Notes: a model not told the origin generated them from the letters alone. DNA of 64,000 nucleotides from Streptomyces sp. NBC_01428 (GCF_036231965.1 NZ_CP109499.1:3658001-3722000), one strand, 5' to 3'. Counted from the first letter of the stretch, positions 9,371 to 20,187 are shown. Program-made: numbers and translations.

Positions 9371-10084
9371 ATGACTGCGTCCGTCCCCGACGCGCCCACG
9401 GACTCGCCGGCCGCCGGCCACGGGTCCGTCGCGCACACCCTGTCGGAAGAGATCAAGCCCAAGCTCCGCGGCTGGCTGCACCTCGGCATGTTCCCGGCCG
9501 CCCTCGTCTCCGGACTGATCCTCACCGCGCTGGCGGACTCACCTCGCGGCCGTGTCGCGTGCGGGATCTTCGCCCTGACGGCCTGCCTGCTGTTCGGCGT
9601 CAGCGCCCTCTACCACCGGGGCGACTGGAGCCCGCGGATGGACGGCGTCCTGCGCAGACTCGACCACGCGAACATCTTCCTGATCATCGCCGGCACCTAC
9701 ACCCCGCTCACGATGCTGCTGCTCCCCGACGCCAAGGGGAAGTGGCTGCTGTGGAGCATCTGGGCCGCCGCGGCGGCGGGCATCGCCTTCCGGGTCTTCT
9801 GGGTCGGCGCCCCGCGCTGGCTCTACACCCCCTGCTACATCGCGATGGGCTGGGCGGCGGTCTTCTTCCTCCCGGACTTCATGCGCACCGGCGGCATCGC
9901 CGTCCTCGTCCTGGTCGTCGTCGGCGGTCTGCTCTACAGCGCGGGCGGGGTCATCTACGGCATCAAGCGCCCCAACCCGTCACCGCGCTACTTCGGCTTC
10001 CACGAGGTCTTCCACTCACTGACCCTCGCGGCGTTCGTCGTGCACTACGTCGGCATCTCCCTGGTGGCCTACCAGCACGGATGA
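9371..10084 (+). CDS. Hemolysin III family (PAQR/TrhA-like) membrane protein
   Basis: 237 residues with seven hydrophobic segments after a soluble N-terminus of about 35 residues. Family marks are the early SALYHRGDW, the TYTPL turn and the late HEVFHSLTLAAF. Their histidines correspond to the metal-binding histidines of PAQR proteins. The bacterial family includes the hemolysin III proteins and TrhA of E. coli, which is involved in membrane-energetics or lipid homeostasis; a hemolytic role is not implied. It is followed by a perfect 34-bp terminator, so it is monocistronic. The palindrome in its promoter suggests repression by an unlinked regulator. Confidence 0.93.
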   Translation: MTASVPDAPTDSPAAGHGSVAHTLSEEIKPKLRGWLHLGMFPAALVSGLILTALADSPRGRVACGIFALTACLLFGVSALYHRGDWSPRMDGVLRRLDHANIFLIIAGTYTPLTMLLLPDAKGKWLLWSIWAAAAAGIAFRVFWVGAPRWLYTPCYIAMGWAAVFFLPDFMRTGGIAVLVLVVVGGLLYSAGGVIYGIKRPNPSPRYFGFHEVFHSLTLAAFVVHYVGISLVAYQHG

Positions 10085-10127
10085 CCCCTCCCCGGGCGCC
10101 ACCGGCCCCCGGGATCCCCCCTCTTCG

Positions 10128-10161
10128 GCAGTGGCCGCGACTCTCGAGTCGCGGCCACTGC
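10128..10161 (+). terminator. Terminator after the hemolysin-III-like gene
   Basis: A 34-bp perfect inverted repeat with 16-bp arms (starting GCAGTGGCCGCGACTC), 44 nt after the stop codon. The centre is CTCGAG-like. Confidence 0.85.
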
Positions 10162-10230
10162 GCGTTTCCCGGAGCCGCCCGGACGGACGGCGAACCCCGA
10201 CGGGCGGCATGAAATGACAGCATGAATAGA

Positions 10231-10263
10231 TTGACAGTCATATTCTTTTGAGAGCTACTCTCA
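10231..10263 (+). promoter_or_regulatory. Promoter and TetR-type operator of the MFS/TetR operon
   Basis: A perfect -35 TTGACA (10231-10236) is followed 19 bp later by TACTCT (10256-10261). The -10 box ends 6 nt before the ATG, which points to a leaderless mRNA. The inverted repeat TGAGAGCTACTCTCA (10249-10263; 6-bp arms, 3-bp spacer) overlaps the -10 box. Because the operon encodes its own TetR protein, this is the likely autorepression site. Confidence 0.6.
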
Positions 10264-10267
10264 TTTC

Positions 10268-11833
10268 ATGGTGACTATCACGCACGACGACACCGTCCGG
10301 CGCGACCCGCGCCGCTGGTGGGCCCTCGGGGCCCTGGTCGCGAGCATGCTCGTGCTCGGCTTCGACATGACGATCCTGAACGTCGCACTGCCGACGATGG
10401 CCCGTGACCTGGGCGCCTCCACCGGACAGCAGCAGTGGACGGCCGACGCGTACGTCGTCGTCTTCGCCTCGCTCATGCTCCCCGCGGGCCTGCTCGGCGA
10501 CCGCTTCGGACGCCGCCGGATGCTCATCACCGGGCTCGGCGTCTTCCTCGCCGGATCCCTGGCCGGCGCCCTCGTCTCCGACGTGACCTGGGTGATCGTG
10601 GCCCGCGCCCTGATGGGGGTCGGCGGCGCGCTCGTCATGCCGCTCGCCCTGGCCGTACTGCCCTCGCTCTTCGGACCCGACGAGCGCACCAAGGCCGTCG
10701 GAGCCGTCTCCGCGGCCTCCGCGCTCGGCCTGCCGCTCGGTCCGATCATCGGCGGCTGGCTGCTGAACCACTTCTGGTGGGGCTCGGTCTTCCTGGTGAA
10801 CGTGCCGATGGCGGCCATCGGCATCGCCGCCTGCGTGCTCCTGCTCCCCGAGACCCGCGACCCCGCCTCGCCCACGGTGGACACCGTCTCCACCGCGCTC
10901 ACCGCGGTCGGCCTCAGCGTGCTGATCTACGCCATCATCGAGGCCCCGGGACGCGGCTGGGGCGACCCGCTGGTGCTCGCCTGCTTCGCCGGCTCCGTCG
11001 TCCTCATCGCGCTGCTCGTCGTCCGGGAGCGCCGCGCCGTCCGCCCGATGCTGGACCTCTCCCTGCTCGCGCAGCGCGGCTTCCTGCTCAACACGCTCGC
11101 CGCGACCCTCGTCATGTTCGTGCTCTCCGGCCTGATGTTCGTCCTGCCGCAGTACCTCCAGGCCGTCCTCGGCCACGACGCGCTCGCGACCGGCGTCCGG
11201 ATGCTGCCGATGATGGGCGGACTGCTGATCGCCTCCCGGGCCGCCCAGCCGCTGCTCGCCCGGTTCGGGGCCCGCGCGGTGATCAGCGCCGGTCTGGTCA
11301 CCCTCGCCTTCGCCGCGTTCCTCGGCAGCCGGACGACCGTCGACGACGGCTACGGCTTCACCGCGCTGTGGCTGTCCGTCGCCGGACTCGGCTTCGGCTT
11401 CGCCGTCGTCCCCTCCATGTCCGCCGCGCTCGGCGCCCTCCCCCGCGACCGGGCCGGCAGCGGCTCCGGCCTGCTGATGACCGTGCGCCAGGTCGGCGGG
11501 GCGATCGGCATCGCCCTGCTCGGCTCGCTGCTGGCCGGCGCGTACACCGACCGGCTCGACACCGCTGCCCTGCCCCGCGCGGCCGCGGACACCGCCGGCG
11601 ACTCCGTGGTCGGCGCACACGTGGTCGCCGCCCGGCTCGGTGACCACGCCCTCGCCGCCTCCGCGGACGCCGCCTACATCCACGGCATGGACCTGGTCCT
11701 GCTCGTCAGCGGCGTCGCCGCGCTGGTCACCGCCCTGCTGGCCGCCGCGCTGCTGCCCGGCGCCCGCCCTTCCGTACCCGCGCCGAAGGAGGACACCACC
11801 ATGGCCCCGGCTCCGGCCGATGCCGGACAATGA
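10268..11833 (+). CDS. MFS drug-efflux transporter, DHA2 (14-helix) type
   Basis: 521 residues with about 14 hydrophobic segments, the size and shape of the EmrB/QacA branch. Segment 1 carries LGFDMTILNVALPTMARDLG, close to the D-x-T-I-V-N-V-A-L-P motif of this group. The loop 2-3 motif LLGDRFGRRRML is the general MFS signature A. It should be a proton-coupled exporter of a hydrophobic compound across the cell membrane; the substrate cannot be read from sequence. The ATG at 10268 lacks a Shine-Dalgarno sequence and sits 6 nt after the -10 box. GTG 10271 is an alternative start. The gene overlaps the TetR gene by 4 bp (ATGA). Confidence 0.94.
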   Translation: MVTITHDDTVRRDPRRWWALGALVASMLVLGFDMTILNVALPTMARDLGASTGQQQWTADAYVVVFASLMLPAGLLGDRFGRRRMLITGLGVFLAGSLAGALVSDVTWVIVARALMGVGGALVMPLALAVLPSLFGPDERTKAVGAVSAASALGLPLGPIIGGWLLNHFWWGSVFLVNVPMAAIGIAACVLLLPETRDPASPTVDTVSTALTAVGLSVLIYAIIEAPGRGWGDPLVLACFAGSVVLIALLVVRERRAVRPMLDLSLLAQRGFLLNTLAATLVMFVLSGLMFVLPQYLQAVLGHDALATGVRMLPMMGGLLIASRAAQPLLARFGARAVISAGLVTLAFAAFLGSRTTVDDGYGFTALWLSVAGLGFGFAVVPSMSAALGALPRDRAGSGSGLLMTVRQVGGAIGIALLGSLLAGAYTDRLDTAALPRAAADTAGDSVVGAHVVAARLGDHALAASADAAYIHGMDLVLLVSGVAALVTALLAAALLPGARPSVPAPKEDTTMAPAPADAGQ

Positions 11834-12501
11834 GGACCATGGCCGCCACCGCACAGAGTTCCACTCCCGCCGCGGAGCCCCAGCCGGGGCTCCGCGAACG
11901 GAAGAAGATCAAGACCCGCATCGCGATCCGCGAGGCGACGTACCGGCTCATCGAGGCACAGGGGTACGACGCCACGACCGTCGAGCAGATCGCGGAGGCG
12001 GCCGAGGTCTCCCCCTCCACCGTGTTCCGGTACTTCCCCACCAAGGAGGACATCGTCCTCACGGACGAGTACGACCCCCTGCTGGAACAGGAACTGCGGG
12101 AGCGCCCCGCCGACGAACCCTGGTTCGACTCCCTGCGCCACGTGCTCCACAAGGCCATCGGCCTCGGCGGGTCGGAGGAGCCCGAGGTCTCCCGGCTGCG
12201 GACCCGGCTGATGGTCGAGGTCCCCGCGGTGCGGTCCCGGATGATGGAGAGCGCCTCGGTCACCGGAAGGCTGCTCAGCCGGGCCATCGCGGAGCGCGTC
12301 GGCCGGGACCCGGACAGCCTGGAGGTCCGCGTCTTCGCCATGTCCCTGATCGGCGGGCTGATGGAGACCTCCCTGTACTGGGCCGAGACCGGCCACCGCG
12401 AGGACTTCGCCGACCTCGTCGACCGGACCGTCAGCGTCCTGGAGCACGGTCTGCCGCCGCGTAACCCGGAGGCCGCGGGAGCGCCCCGCATGTCATCCTG
12501 A
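11830..12501 (+). CDS. TetR-family regulator of the adjacent exporter
   Basis: 223 residues. The N-terminal helix-turn-helix spans about residues 18-65, with the characteristic TVEQIAEAAEVSPSTVFRYFPTKE segment split across the recognition helix. The rest is an all-helical ligand domain. ATG 11830 overlaps the exporter stop; ATG 11839 is an alternative. Co-transcription with the pump and the palindrome over the shared promoter suggest that it represses the operon until an exported compound binds it. Confidence 0.93.
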   Translation: MRTMAATAQSSTPAAEPQPGLRERKKIKTRIAIREATYRLIEAQGYDATTVEQIAEAAEVSPSTVFRYFPTKEDIVLTDEYDPLLEQELRERPADEPWFDSLRHVLHKAIGLGGSEEPEVSRLRTRLMVEVPAVRSRMMESASVTGRLLSRAIAERVGRDPDSLEVRVFAMSLIGGLMETSLYWAETGHREDFADLVDRTVSVLEHGLPPRNPEAAGAPRMSS

Positions 12502-12505
12502 CCGC

Positions 12506-13231
12506 GTGAACGGACCGGAGATCCACATCGAATTCGCCCCCGAACTGGGGCTGTTCGTCCCGCACGCCCGCCGCGCGGGAGCCACCCCCGCCGCCACGGA
12601 CGGCTCCTCCACCCTCGGCCACGTCGTCGAGTCGCTCGGCGTCCCGCTCACCGAGGTCGGCGCCCTGGTGGTGGACGGCACGGAGGTGCCCTTCTCGCAC
12701 ATCCCGGCGGCCGGCGAGTCGGTACGGGTCCGCGCCGTCGAGCGACCACAGCGCGTCCCCGGGGCTCCGCTGCGCTTCCTTCTCGACGTCCACCTCGGCA
12801 CCCTGGCCCGCCGGCTCCGGCTCCTCGGCGTCGACGCGGCCTACGAGTCCACCGACATCGGCGACCCCGCCCTCGCCGCACGGTCCGCGGCCGAGCGACG
12901 CGTCCTGCTCAGCCGCGACCGCGGACTGCTGCACCGCCGTGAGCTGTGGGCGGGCGGCTTCGTCTACAGCACCCGGCCCGACGACCAGCTCCGCGACGTA
13001 CTGGGCCGGTTCGCGCCCGAGCTGAAACCGTGGACCCGCTGCACCGCGTGCAACGGCCTCCTCGCCGAGGCGACCAAGGAACAGGTCGCGGACCGGCTGG
13101 AGGGCGGCACCGAGCGCTCGTACGACGTGTTCGCGCAGTGCGGGGACTGCGGGCGCGCCTACTGGAAGGGCGCGCACCACGACCGGCTGGAGACCGTCGT
13201 GGAACGCGCCCTCGCGGAGTTCGGGACCTGA
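12506..13231 (+). CDS. Mut7-C RNase-domain protein with ubiquitin-like N-terminus
   Basis: 241 residues. About residues 1-80 form a beta-grasp, ubiquitin/MoaD-like domain (IHIEFAPELGLFV ... ALVVDGTEVPFSHIPAAGESV). About 90-235 match the Mut7-C RNase domain, a PIN-like fold: FLLDVHLGTLARRLRLLGVDAAYE, then RRVLLSRDRGLLHRRE. A zinc ribbon follows with CTAC and CGDC pairs. The predicted role is as an RNA nuclease or RNA-binding factor in the cytosol. The GTG start lies 5 nt after the TetR stop, with no ribosome-binding site, so it may be read through from the upstream operon. No direct biochemical role is known to me for the bacterial family. Confidence 0.85.
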   Translation: MNGPEIHIEFAPELGLFVPHARRAGATPAATDGSSTLGHVVESLGVPLTEVGALVVDGTEVPFSHIPAAGESVRVRAVERPQRVPGAPLRFLLDVHLGTLARRLRLLGVDAAYESTDIGDPALAARSAAERRVLLSRDRGLLHRRELWAGGFVYSTRPDDQLRDVLGRFAPELKPWTRCTACNGLLAEATKEQVADRLEGGTERSYDVFAQCGDCGRAYWKGAHHDRLETVVERALAEFGT

Positions 13232-13348
13232 CGCCGCGTACCCCGGTTCCCCTCGGCAGACCGTGCCCGGAACCGGAGTCCGGGAACCGGCAGCCCGCAC
13301 CCCGGCCCCTCGGCGGAACACGCCCGGCCGGGTGCGAACCGCGTCCCG

Positions 13349-15388
<2,040 letters not shown>

Positions 15389-15583
15389 GCTTCCATCCTG
15401 CCTGACGGCTCCCCGCCCGGGGCGGGACGGCCTGCGGGCCCGGCGCGGGCGCACCACCCGATCCGCCCAACGCGGCCCGCCCCGCGGCCGGCGGCGGAAG
15501 GGTGATCGTCGGCCCTCTCGCGCTCAGGTCGCTCCCGAAGGACACTCATAGGCCAAGGAGTTGCTGCCGGAGGGGGACGTGAC

Positions 15584-18500
15584 ATGCGGGAGAGCCACCG
15601 GGCGGAGGCCGAGCGCCTGTTGGCCAGGGCCGTCGAGGAGGAGGTGCGCCGGTCGGGAGGGCGTGTCGACGGCGGGGTGCTGCTGTCGCGGGCGCGGGCC
15701 GCGCTCGACGCGATGGCGGAGACGGCCGCGGAGGAGTACGCGACGTACACACGGGCCCTGGACGAGGCGGCGGCCGGACAGCAGACGTTCGGGCAGCGCT
15801 ACGCGCGCGAGGGGTCCGGAACTCCACTGCTGGTGGCCGCTGTTGGCGCGTTAGCGGCGGTCGTCGCCGACCTGGCGCTCGGTACCGGCGCGGGCACCGC
15901 CGTCGGTACCGGGGCGACGGTGGCGGTGGCGGGCGCCGCGGCCACCGTCCTCAAGGTGACGGCCACGCACGTGCCGGCCGCGAGCCGCCGCGCCGGGGCG
16001 CTGGGCCAGCCCGGCGGACCCGAACAACTGCGGCTCCAGTGGCTGACCGCCCTGGAGGTACGGGGCATCCGGCCGTTCCTCGACCAGCAGCGGGTGCTCA
16101 ACGCGTCGACCGGCGCGAAGAAGGGTGCGCCCCAGCTGCGGCGCACCGACAAGAGCGCGGCAGCCCGCAGGCGCAGCGTCCTGGAGCAGTCCTTCGGCCA
16201 ACTGCCGGAGTCGGAGGGCCCGTTCGCCGGGCGCCGGGCCGAGCTGTCCCGGGTCGCGCAGTGGGTGCAGGCGGCCCGGGCGAGCACGGAGACGAAGCCC
16301 ACGGTCGTCGTGCTGCACGGCGCGCCGGGCTCCGGCCGCAGCACGCTCGCGATCCGCGCGGCGCACGCCCTCAAGGACCAGTTCCGCGGCGCGTGCGTGG
16401 TGGACCTGCGGGGCGACAGCCCGGACGACCCGCCGCTCACCACCCGCGACGCGCTGCTCCATCTGTTGAACCGGCTGGGCGCGCCCCGCGAACAGCTCCT
16501 GTTCCGTGAGCGTTCCTCGCAGGACCAGCAGGTCAGACGGCTGGGCGAGCTGTACCACCAGCATCTGACGGGCCTGCCGGTGACGATCGTGCTGGACGAC
16601 GCGAGCGACGCCGAGCAGGTGCGCACCCTCGTACCGGAACGCTCGGAGAGCCTCGTCCTGGTCACCGCGCGCAAGCCGCTCGACCTGCCCGCCGACCTCC
16701 CCGCCTGGGTGCACCAGCTGCCCGTCGAGTCCCTGGACGCGGCGGGCGCGGAGGAACTGCTCACCGCGTCGGCGCAGGACCGCACCGGCCCGTACGACGC
16801 CGAATCGACCGACCAGGTGCGGGAGTTGTGCGGCGGGCTGCCGCTGGCGCTGCGCGTGGCGGGCTCGTCGCTCGGTCCGCGCACCGCCCGTCAGCTCGCG
16901 ACCGACCTGGCGGCGTACGGCCCGGTGGAACCCGTCGAGCGGGTGCTGTGGCTGCGGTACACGGACCAGTCGGACCTCGGCCGCCGGCTGCTGCGCCGGC
17001 TGGCGCTGGCCGGCCGGGCCTCCCTCGGCGCCGCGGCGGCGGCCTCGCTCCTCGCGACCGACGAACCCGAGGCGACCCGGCATCTGACGGCGCTGTCGCA
17101 GGCGGGCCTGATCGACCACGTGCGCGGCAGCCGCTACCGCCTGCACGACCTCGTCCGGGCCTTCGCCGCCGCCCGGCTCCTCGACGAGGAGGAGGCGACG
17201 GAGCGTACGGCCGCGCAGGAACGCCTGATCGTGAACTACGCGGAGCTCGCCGACTCGGTGATCCGCCTGGTCGACGGCAAGACGTCGACGCGCGCCGACC
17301 AGTTCGGGCCGCACGGCTTCACCTCGCTGGACGCCGCGCTGCGCTGGCTGGACGACGAGTCGAGCTTCATCACGGCGGCCCTGCGGCACGCGGAGGGGGT
17401 GAACCAGTCCGCCGTCCTGAACCTGCTGGGCGCCCTGTGCGACTACTGCCTGCTGCGGGGCGACCTGTACCGCCTCGGCGAGATCAGCGAGCTGACGCAG
17501 GCCGTCGACCAGGGGCTGCTGGTCCGCTCGGTGCAGTGGCGCACCGGTATCGCGGCCCGTCAGCTCGGTGAGCTGGACAAGGCGCGGACCACGCTGGCGT
17601 CGGTGGTGGACCTGTACTTCGAGGCGCACCACGACGCGGGCGCGGCACGGGCACTGTGCTCGCTGGGCATCACGCTGCACCACCAGGGCAATCTGACCGA
17701 GGCGGCGGCCAAGCTCCAGGAGGCCATGGACCTGCAGGCCTCCCCGGAGCTGGCGGCGGACCGGGCGTGGACGATGCACGCGCTGGCGGCGGTGGAGCGG
17801 GACAGGTCCCGTCTCGCCCAGGCGCTGGACCTGCTGACCGAGGCGCTGGTCCTGCACCGCGCGAGCGGCTCGGTGCACGGCGAGGCGTGGGCGCACTTCC
17901 AGCTGGGGCAGCTCGGGCTGCGCATGGGTGACGTGCCGCGCGCCGACCGGGAGCTGCGTGAGGCGCTCGATCTGTACGGCCGTACCCGCGACGCCCGCGG
18001 TGAGGCCTGGGCGCTGACCCAGCTGGCGCGGGCCCGCCTGGTGGAGGGCGATCCGTCGTCCGCGGTCGACGGGCTGCGTCAGGCGGCGTCGCGTCACCGG
18101 GAGAACGAGGACGCGCGCGGCGAGGCGTGGACGGTGTACTACCTGGGCCAGGCGCTGGAGGAGACCGGCAATCTCGACCAGGCGGTGCGCGAGCTGGAGC
18201 GCTCACGGACGATGTTCTCCCGGATGCGGGACGTGTACGGGCTGGCGTGCGCCCGGCACCATTCGGCCCGGGTGACCCGCGACCAGCGGGCCGCGCAGAC
18301 GGGTTCGCTGCGCAACTCCGGCTTCGCCCGCCAGCTCCTGGTGGACGCCCGGGCGGACTTCCAGCGCATCGGGGTGGCGCACGGCGAGGCCTGGACGTGT
18401 CTGGAGCTCGCCGTCGTCGACGCGGGCAACGGCCGCGCCCAGCAGGCCATGGCGCTGTGCGACGAGGCCGTAGGACTGTTCGCGTCGTACGGCGACCACC

Positions 18501-18787
18501 GCGGCGAGGACTGGGCGCGCTTCCTGCGCAGCACCCTGCTGCCGTACGCGGCGCCCGGCGGTTACGAGGTGGGGGCGGCGGTGGCCCAGGAGGAGCTGGC
18601 GCAGCTGGCGCGGACCGGCCACGCGACGCGGGACGGCAAGCTCGACGACTGCATCGAGGCCTATCAGCTCCTGCTGGAGCGGGGCGTCGACCTGGACGCC
18701 GGCTGGCAGGCGTGGCGTCTGGGCATGGTGCCGGGCCGCCACGCCCGTGACGTGATGGGCGTGGCGGTGAGGGCGGCCCGGGACTGA
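15584..18787 (+). CDS. Large STAND ATPase: membrane segment, NB-ARC domain and TPR repeats
   Basis: 1067 residues from an ATG with a GGAGGGGG ribosome-binding site. Residues about 1-75 are helical. About 83-125 are strongly hydrophobic and Ala/Gly/Val-rich, enough for one or two membrane spans. The NB-ARC ATPase begins at about 225: Walker A HGAPGSGRSTLA at 245, Walker B-like TIVLDDA, and a winged-helix region with GLPLALRVAG. From about 600 there are TPR repeats (ARALCSLGITLHHQGNLTEAAAKL, ARGEAWTVYYLGQALEETGN). The repeats contain a recurrent H/RGEAW element. It resembles AfsR-type regulators without a SARP DNA-binding domain, so it is more likely a signal-transducing switch than a direct transcription factor. 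The trigger is unknown. Confidence 0.85.
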   Translation: MRESHRAEAERLLARAVEEEVRRSGGRVDGGVLLSRARAALDAMAETAAEEYATYTRALDEAAAGQQTFGQRYAREGSGTPLLVAAVGALAAVVADLALGTGAGTAVGTGATVAVAGAAATVLKVTATHVPAASRRAGALGQPGGPEQLRLQWLTALEVRGIRPFLDQQRVLNASTGAKKGAPQLRRTDKSAAARRRSVLEQSFGQLPESEGPFAGRRAELSRVAQWVQAARASTETKPTVVVLHGAPGSGRSTLAIRAAHALKDQFRGACVVDLRGDSPDDPPLTTRDALLHLLNRLGAPREQLLFRERSSQDQQVRRLGELYHQHLTGLPVTIVLDDASDAEQVRTLVPERSESLVLVTARKPLDLPADLPAWVHQLPVESLDAAGAEELLTASAQDRTGPYDAESTDQVRELCGGLPLALRVAGSSLGPRTARQLATDLAAYGPVEPVERVLWLRYTDQSDLGRRLLRRLALAGRASLGAAAAASLLATDEPEATRHLTALSQAGLIDHVRGSRYRLHDLVRAFAAARLLDEEEATERTAAQERLIVNYAELADSVIRLVDGKTSTRADQFGPHGFTSLDAALRWLDDESSFITAALRHAEGVNQSAVLNLLGALCDYCLLRGDLYRLGEISELTQAVDQGLLVRSVQWRTGIAARQLGELDKARTTLASVVDLYFEAHHDAGAARALCSLGITLHHQGNLTEAAAKLQEAMDLQASPELAADRAWTMHALAAVERDRSRLAQALDLLTEALVLHRASGSVHGEAWAHFQLGQLGLRMGDVPRADRELREALDLYGRTRDARGEAWALTQLARARLVEGDPSSAVDGLRQAASRHRENEDARGEAWTVYYLGQALEETGNLDQAVRELERSRTMFSRMRDVYGLACARHHSARVTRDQRAAQTGSLRNSGFARQLLVDARADFQRIGVAHGEAWTCLELAVVDAGNGRAQQAMALCDEAVGLFASYGDHRGEDWARFLRSTLLPYAAPGGYEVGAAVAQEELAQLARTGHATRDGKLDDCIEAYQLLLERGVDLDAGWQAWRLGMVPGRHARDVMGVAVRAARD

Positions 18788-18830
18788 GGCCGCGCCGGGC
18801 CGGGCGAGCCGCTCGTACGGGGCGAGCCGC

Positions 18831-18855
18831 CCGGACCCCGCTGTGCGGGGCCCGG
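18831..18855. terminator. Bidirectional terminator between the NB-ARC gene and the mca operon
   Basis: Eleven-base arms with one mismatch around a TGT loop (CCGGACCCCGC / GCGGGGCCCGG). It lies between two convergent stop codons at 18787 and 18867. Confidence 0.7.
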
Positions 18856-18866
18856 GGAAGCCGTGG

Positions 18867-19154
18867 TCAGCCCTTGGCGGGTGCGGCTCCGCCGGAGCCG
18901 GGGCCCGCGGTGCCGGTGCCGGTGGCCGCCGGGGCGGAGCCGGTCCGGTCGGCGGTGCCGGAGTCCGCCGTGGTGTCGGCGTCCTCGGGGAAGGTGACCT
19001 TGCCCATGTGGCGGTTCATGGACTTCATCAGGCCCCAGACGGCCAGGGCCATCACCGCGAAGACGATGAAGCCGAGGACGCCGGGGGTGACCTTGTTCTC
19101 GTCGACCTCCTTGGCGAGGGGGACGAGGTGCGTCAGTGCCAGGCTTGCGCTCAT
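18867..19154 (-). CDS. Small single-span membrane protein encoded downstream of mca
   Basis: 95 residues from ATG 19154, one base after the mca stop, so translation is probably coupled. One membrane helix (VLGFIVFAVMALAVWGLMKSM) is followed by a short basic segment and a disordered Ala/Gly/Thr/Pro tail. A small membrane protein next to mca is conserved between streptomycetes and mycobacteria as I recall, but its role is not known. An ATG at 19163 would give an 8-bp overlap. Confidence 0.82.
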   Translation of the reverse strand: MSASLALTHLVPLAKEVDENKVTPGVLGFIVFAVMALAVWGLMKSMNRHMGKVTFPEDADTTADSGTADRTGSAPAATGTGTAGPGSGGAAPAKG

Positions 19155-19155
19155 G

Positions 19156-20037
19156 TCAGGCATTGTCGCGGATGCCCGCAAAGAGGTCGTCCTCGGGGAG
19201 GGATGTATCGACGAGGGACTTCGCGAGCTCGTACTCCTCGGTCGGCCAGACCTCCCGCTGGAGGTCCATGGGGACCTTGAACCAGCCGCCGTCGGGGTCG
19301 ATCTGGGTGGCGTGCGCGATGAGCGCCTTGTCCCGGATCTCGAAGAAGTCCGCGCACGGAACGTGCGTGGTCAGCGTGCGCTCGGTGCGCTCGAACTCGC
19401 TCCAGCGCTTCAGCCAGTCCCCGTACGGCGACTCCATGCCCCGGTCGAGGAGCGCGTGGTGCAGCGCCTCGGTGCGGGGGCGGTTGAAGCCCTGGTTGTA
19501 GTAGAGCTTCTGCGGCTGGAAGGCCGGGCCGAACTCCGCCTCGGGGTACTTCCCGGTGTCCGCCGCGCCCTCGAACGCCACCATCGTGATCTTGTGGGTC
19601 ATGATGTGGTCGGGGTGCGGGTAGCCGCCGTTCTCGTCGTAGGTGGTGATCACCTGCGGGCGGAACGAGCGGATCTGCCGGACGAGCTCGCCGGCCGCCT
19701 TGTCGACGTCCTCCAGGGCGAAGCAGCCCTCGGGGAGCGGGGGCAGCGGGTCGCCCTCGGGCAGGCCCGAGTCGACGAAACCGAGCCACCACTGCTTGAC
19801 GCCGAGGATCTCGCGGGCCTCGTCCATCTCCTTCTTGCGCACCTCGTGGATGTGCTCCTCGATGTACGTGTCGCCCTGCAGCTTGGGGTTGAGGATGGAG
19901 CCGCGCTCCCCGCCCGTGCAGGTCACGACCAGCACGTCCACCCCCTCGGACACGTACTTCGCCATGGTGGCCGCGCCCTTGCTCGACTCGTCGTCGGGGT
20001 GGGCGTGCACGGCCATCAGTCGCAGCTGGTCAGTCAA
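19156..20037 (-). CDS. mca: Mycothiol conjugate amidase
   Basis: 293 residues. This is a zinc-dependent LmbE/PIG-L-family hydrolase that cleaves mycothiol S-conjugates to a mercapturic acid and GlcN-Ins, the actinobacterial thiol detoxification route. Zinc and catalytic motifs are AHPDDE (His13, Asp16) and the later YPHPDH. Specific segments are TGGERGSILNPKLQG and GFVDSGLPEGDPLP. The start is TTG 20037, with GAGG eight bases upstream; the next in-frame ATG is at residue 8, already inside the first strand. A SigmaR-like promoter lies about 90 bp upstream. The gene is followed closely by a small membrane protein gene and is divergent from a DUF4307 gene. Confidence 0.96.
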   Translation of the reverse strand: MTDQLRLMAVHAHPDDESSKGAATMAKYVSEGVDVLVVTCTGGERGSILNPKLQGDTYIEEHIHEVRKKEMDEAREILGVKQWWLGFVDSGLPEGDPLPPLPEGCFALEDVDKAAGELVRQIRSFRPQVITTYDENGGYPHPDHIMTHKITMVAFEGAADTGKYPEAEFGPAFQPQKLYYNQGFNRPRTEALHHALLDRGMESPYGDWLKRWSEFERTERTLTTHVPCADFFEIRDKALIAHATQIDPDGGWFKVPMDLQREVWPTEEYELAKSLVDTSLPEDDLFAGIRDNA

Positions 20038-20118
20038 GACTCAATCCTCGGTCGGTCGGCTGTCGCCTGGGTAGGTCGGCTGTCGGCGCCCGGCGTGAAT
20101 CAGCGCGATGGGCGGCTT

Positions 20119-20124
20119 CTATAG
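20119..20124 (+). promoter_or_regulatory. Candidate -10 box for the DUF4307 gene
   Basis: TATAGT (5/6 to the vegetative consensus) lies 63 nt before the ATG. The matching -35 (GTGAAT, 18 bp upstream) is weak. Confidence 0.35.
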
Positions 20125-20125
20125 T

Positions 20126-20151
20126 GACGGAATCGGGGGGCGAATAATTCC
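20126..20151 (-). promoter_or_regulatory. SigmaR-like promoter for mca
   Basis: Read on the minus strand: GGAAT, exactly 18 nt, then GTC. The SigmaR consensus is GGAAT-N18-GTT. The predicted start is about 80 nt upstream of mca. From the literature I recall mca being under SigmaR (thiol stress) control in S. coelicolor, which fits. The last base deviates from consensus. Confidence 0.5.
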
Positions 20152-20187
20152 GGGGTCCCCGTTCGGGGCCCGGCCGAGAGGACGATC

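Noticed and set aside
10238..11854. 538-codon open frame antisense to the MFS exporter
   Set aside because: It is the reverse complement of a clear 14-helix transporter and has repetitive Gln/Glu/Gly composition with no ribosome-binding site.
13240..13300. Hairpin between Mut7-C and DUF255 genes
   Set aside because: CCCGGA / TCCGGG arms are only 6 bp with a 7-nt loop; not convincing.
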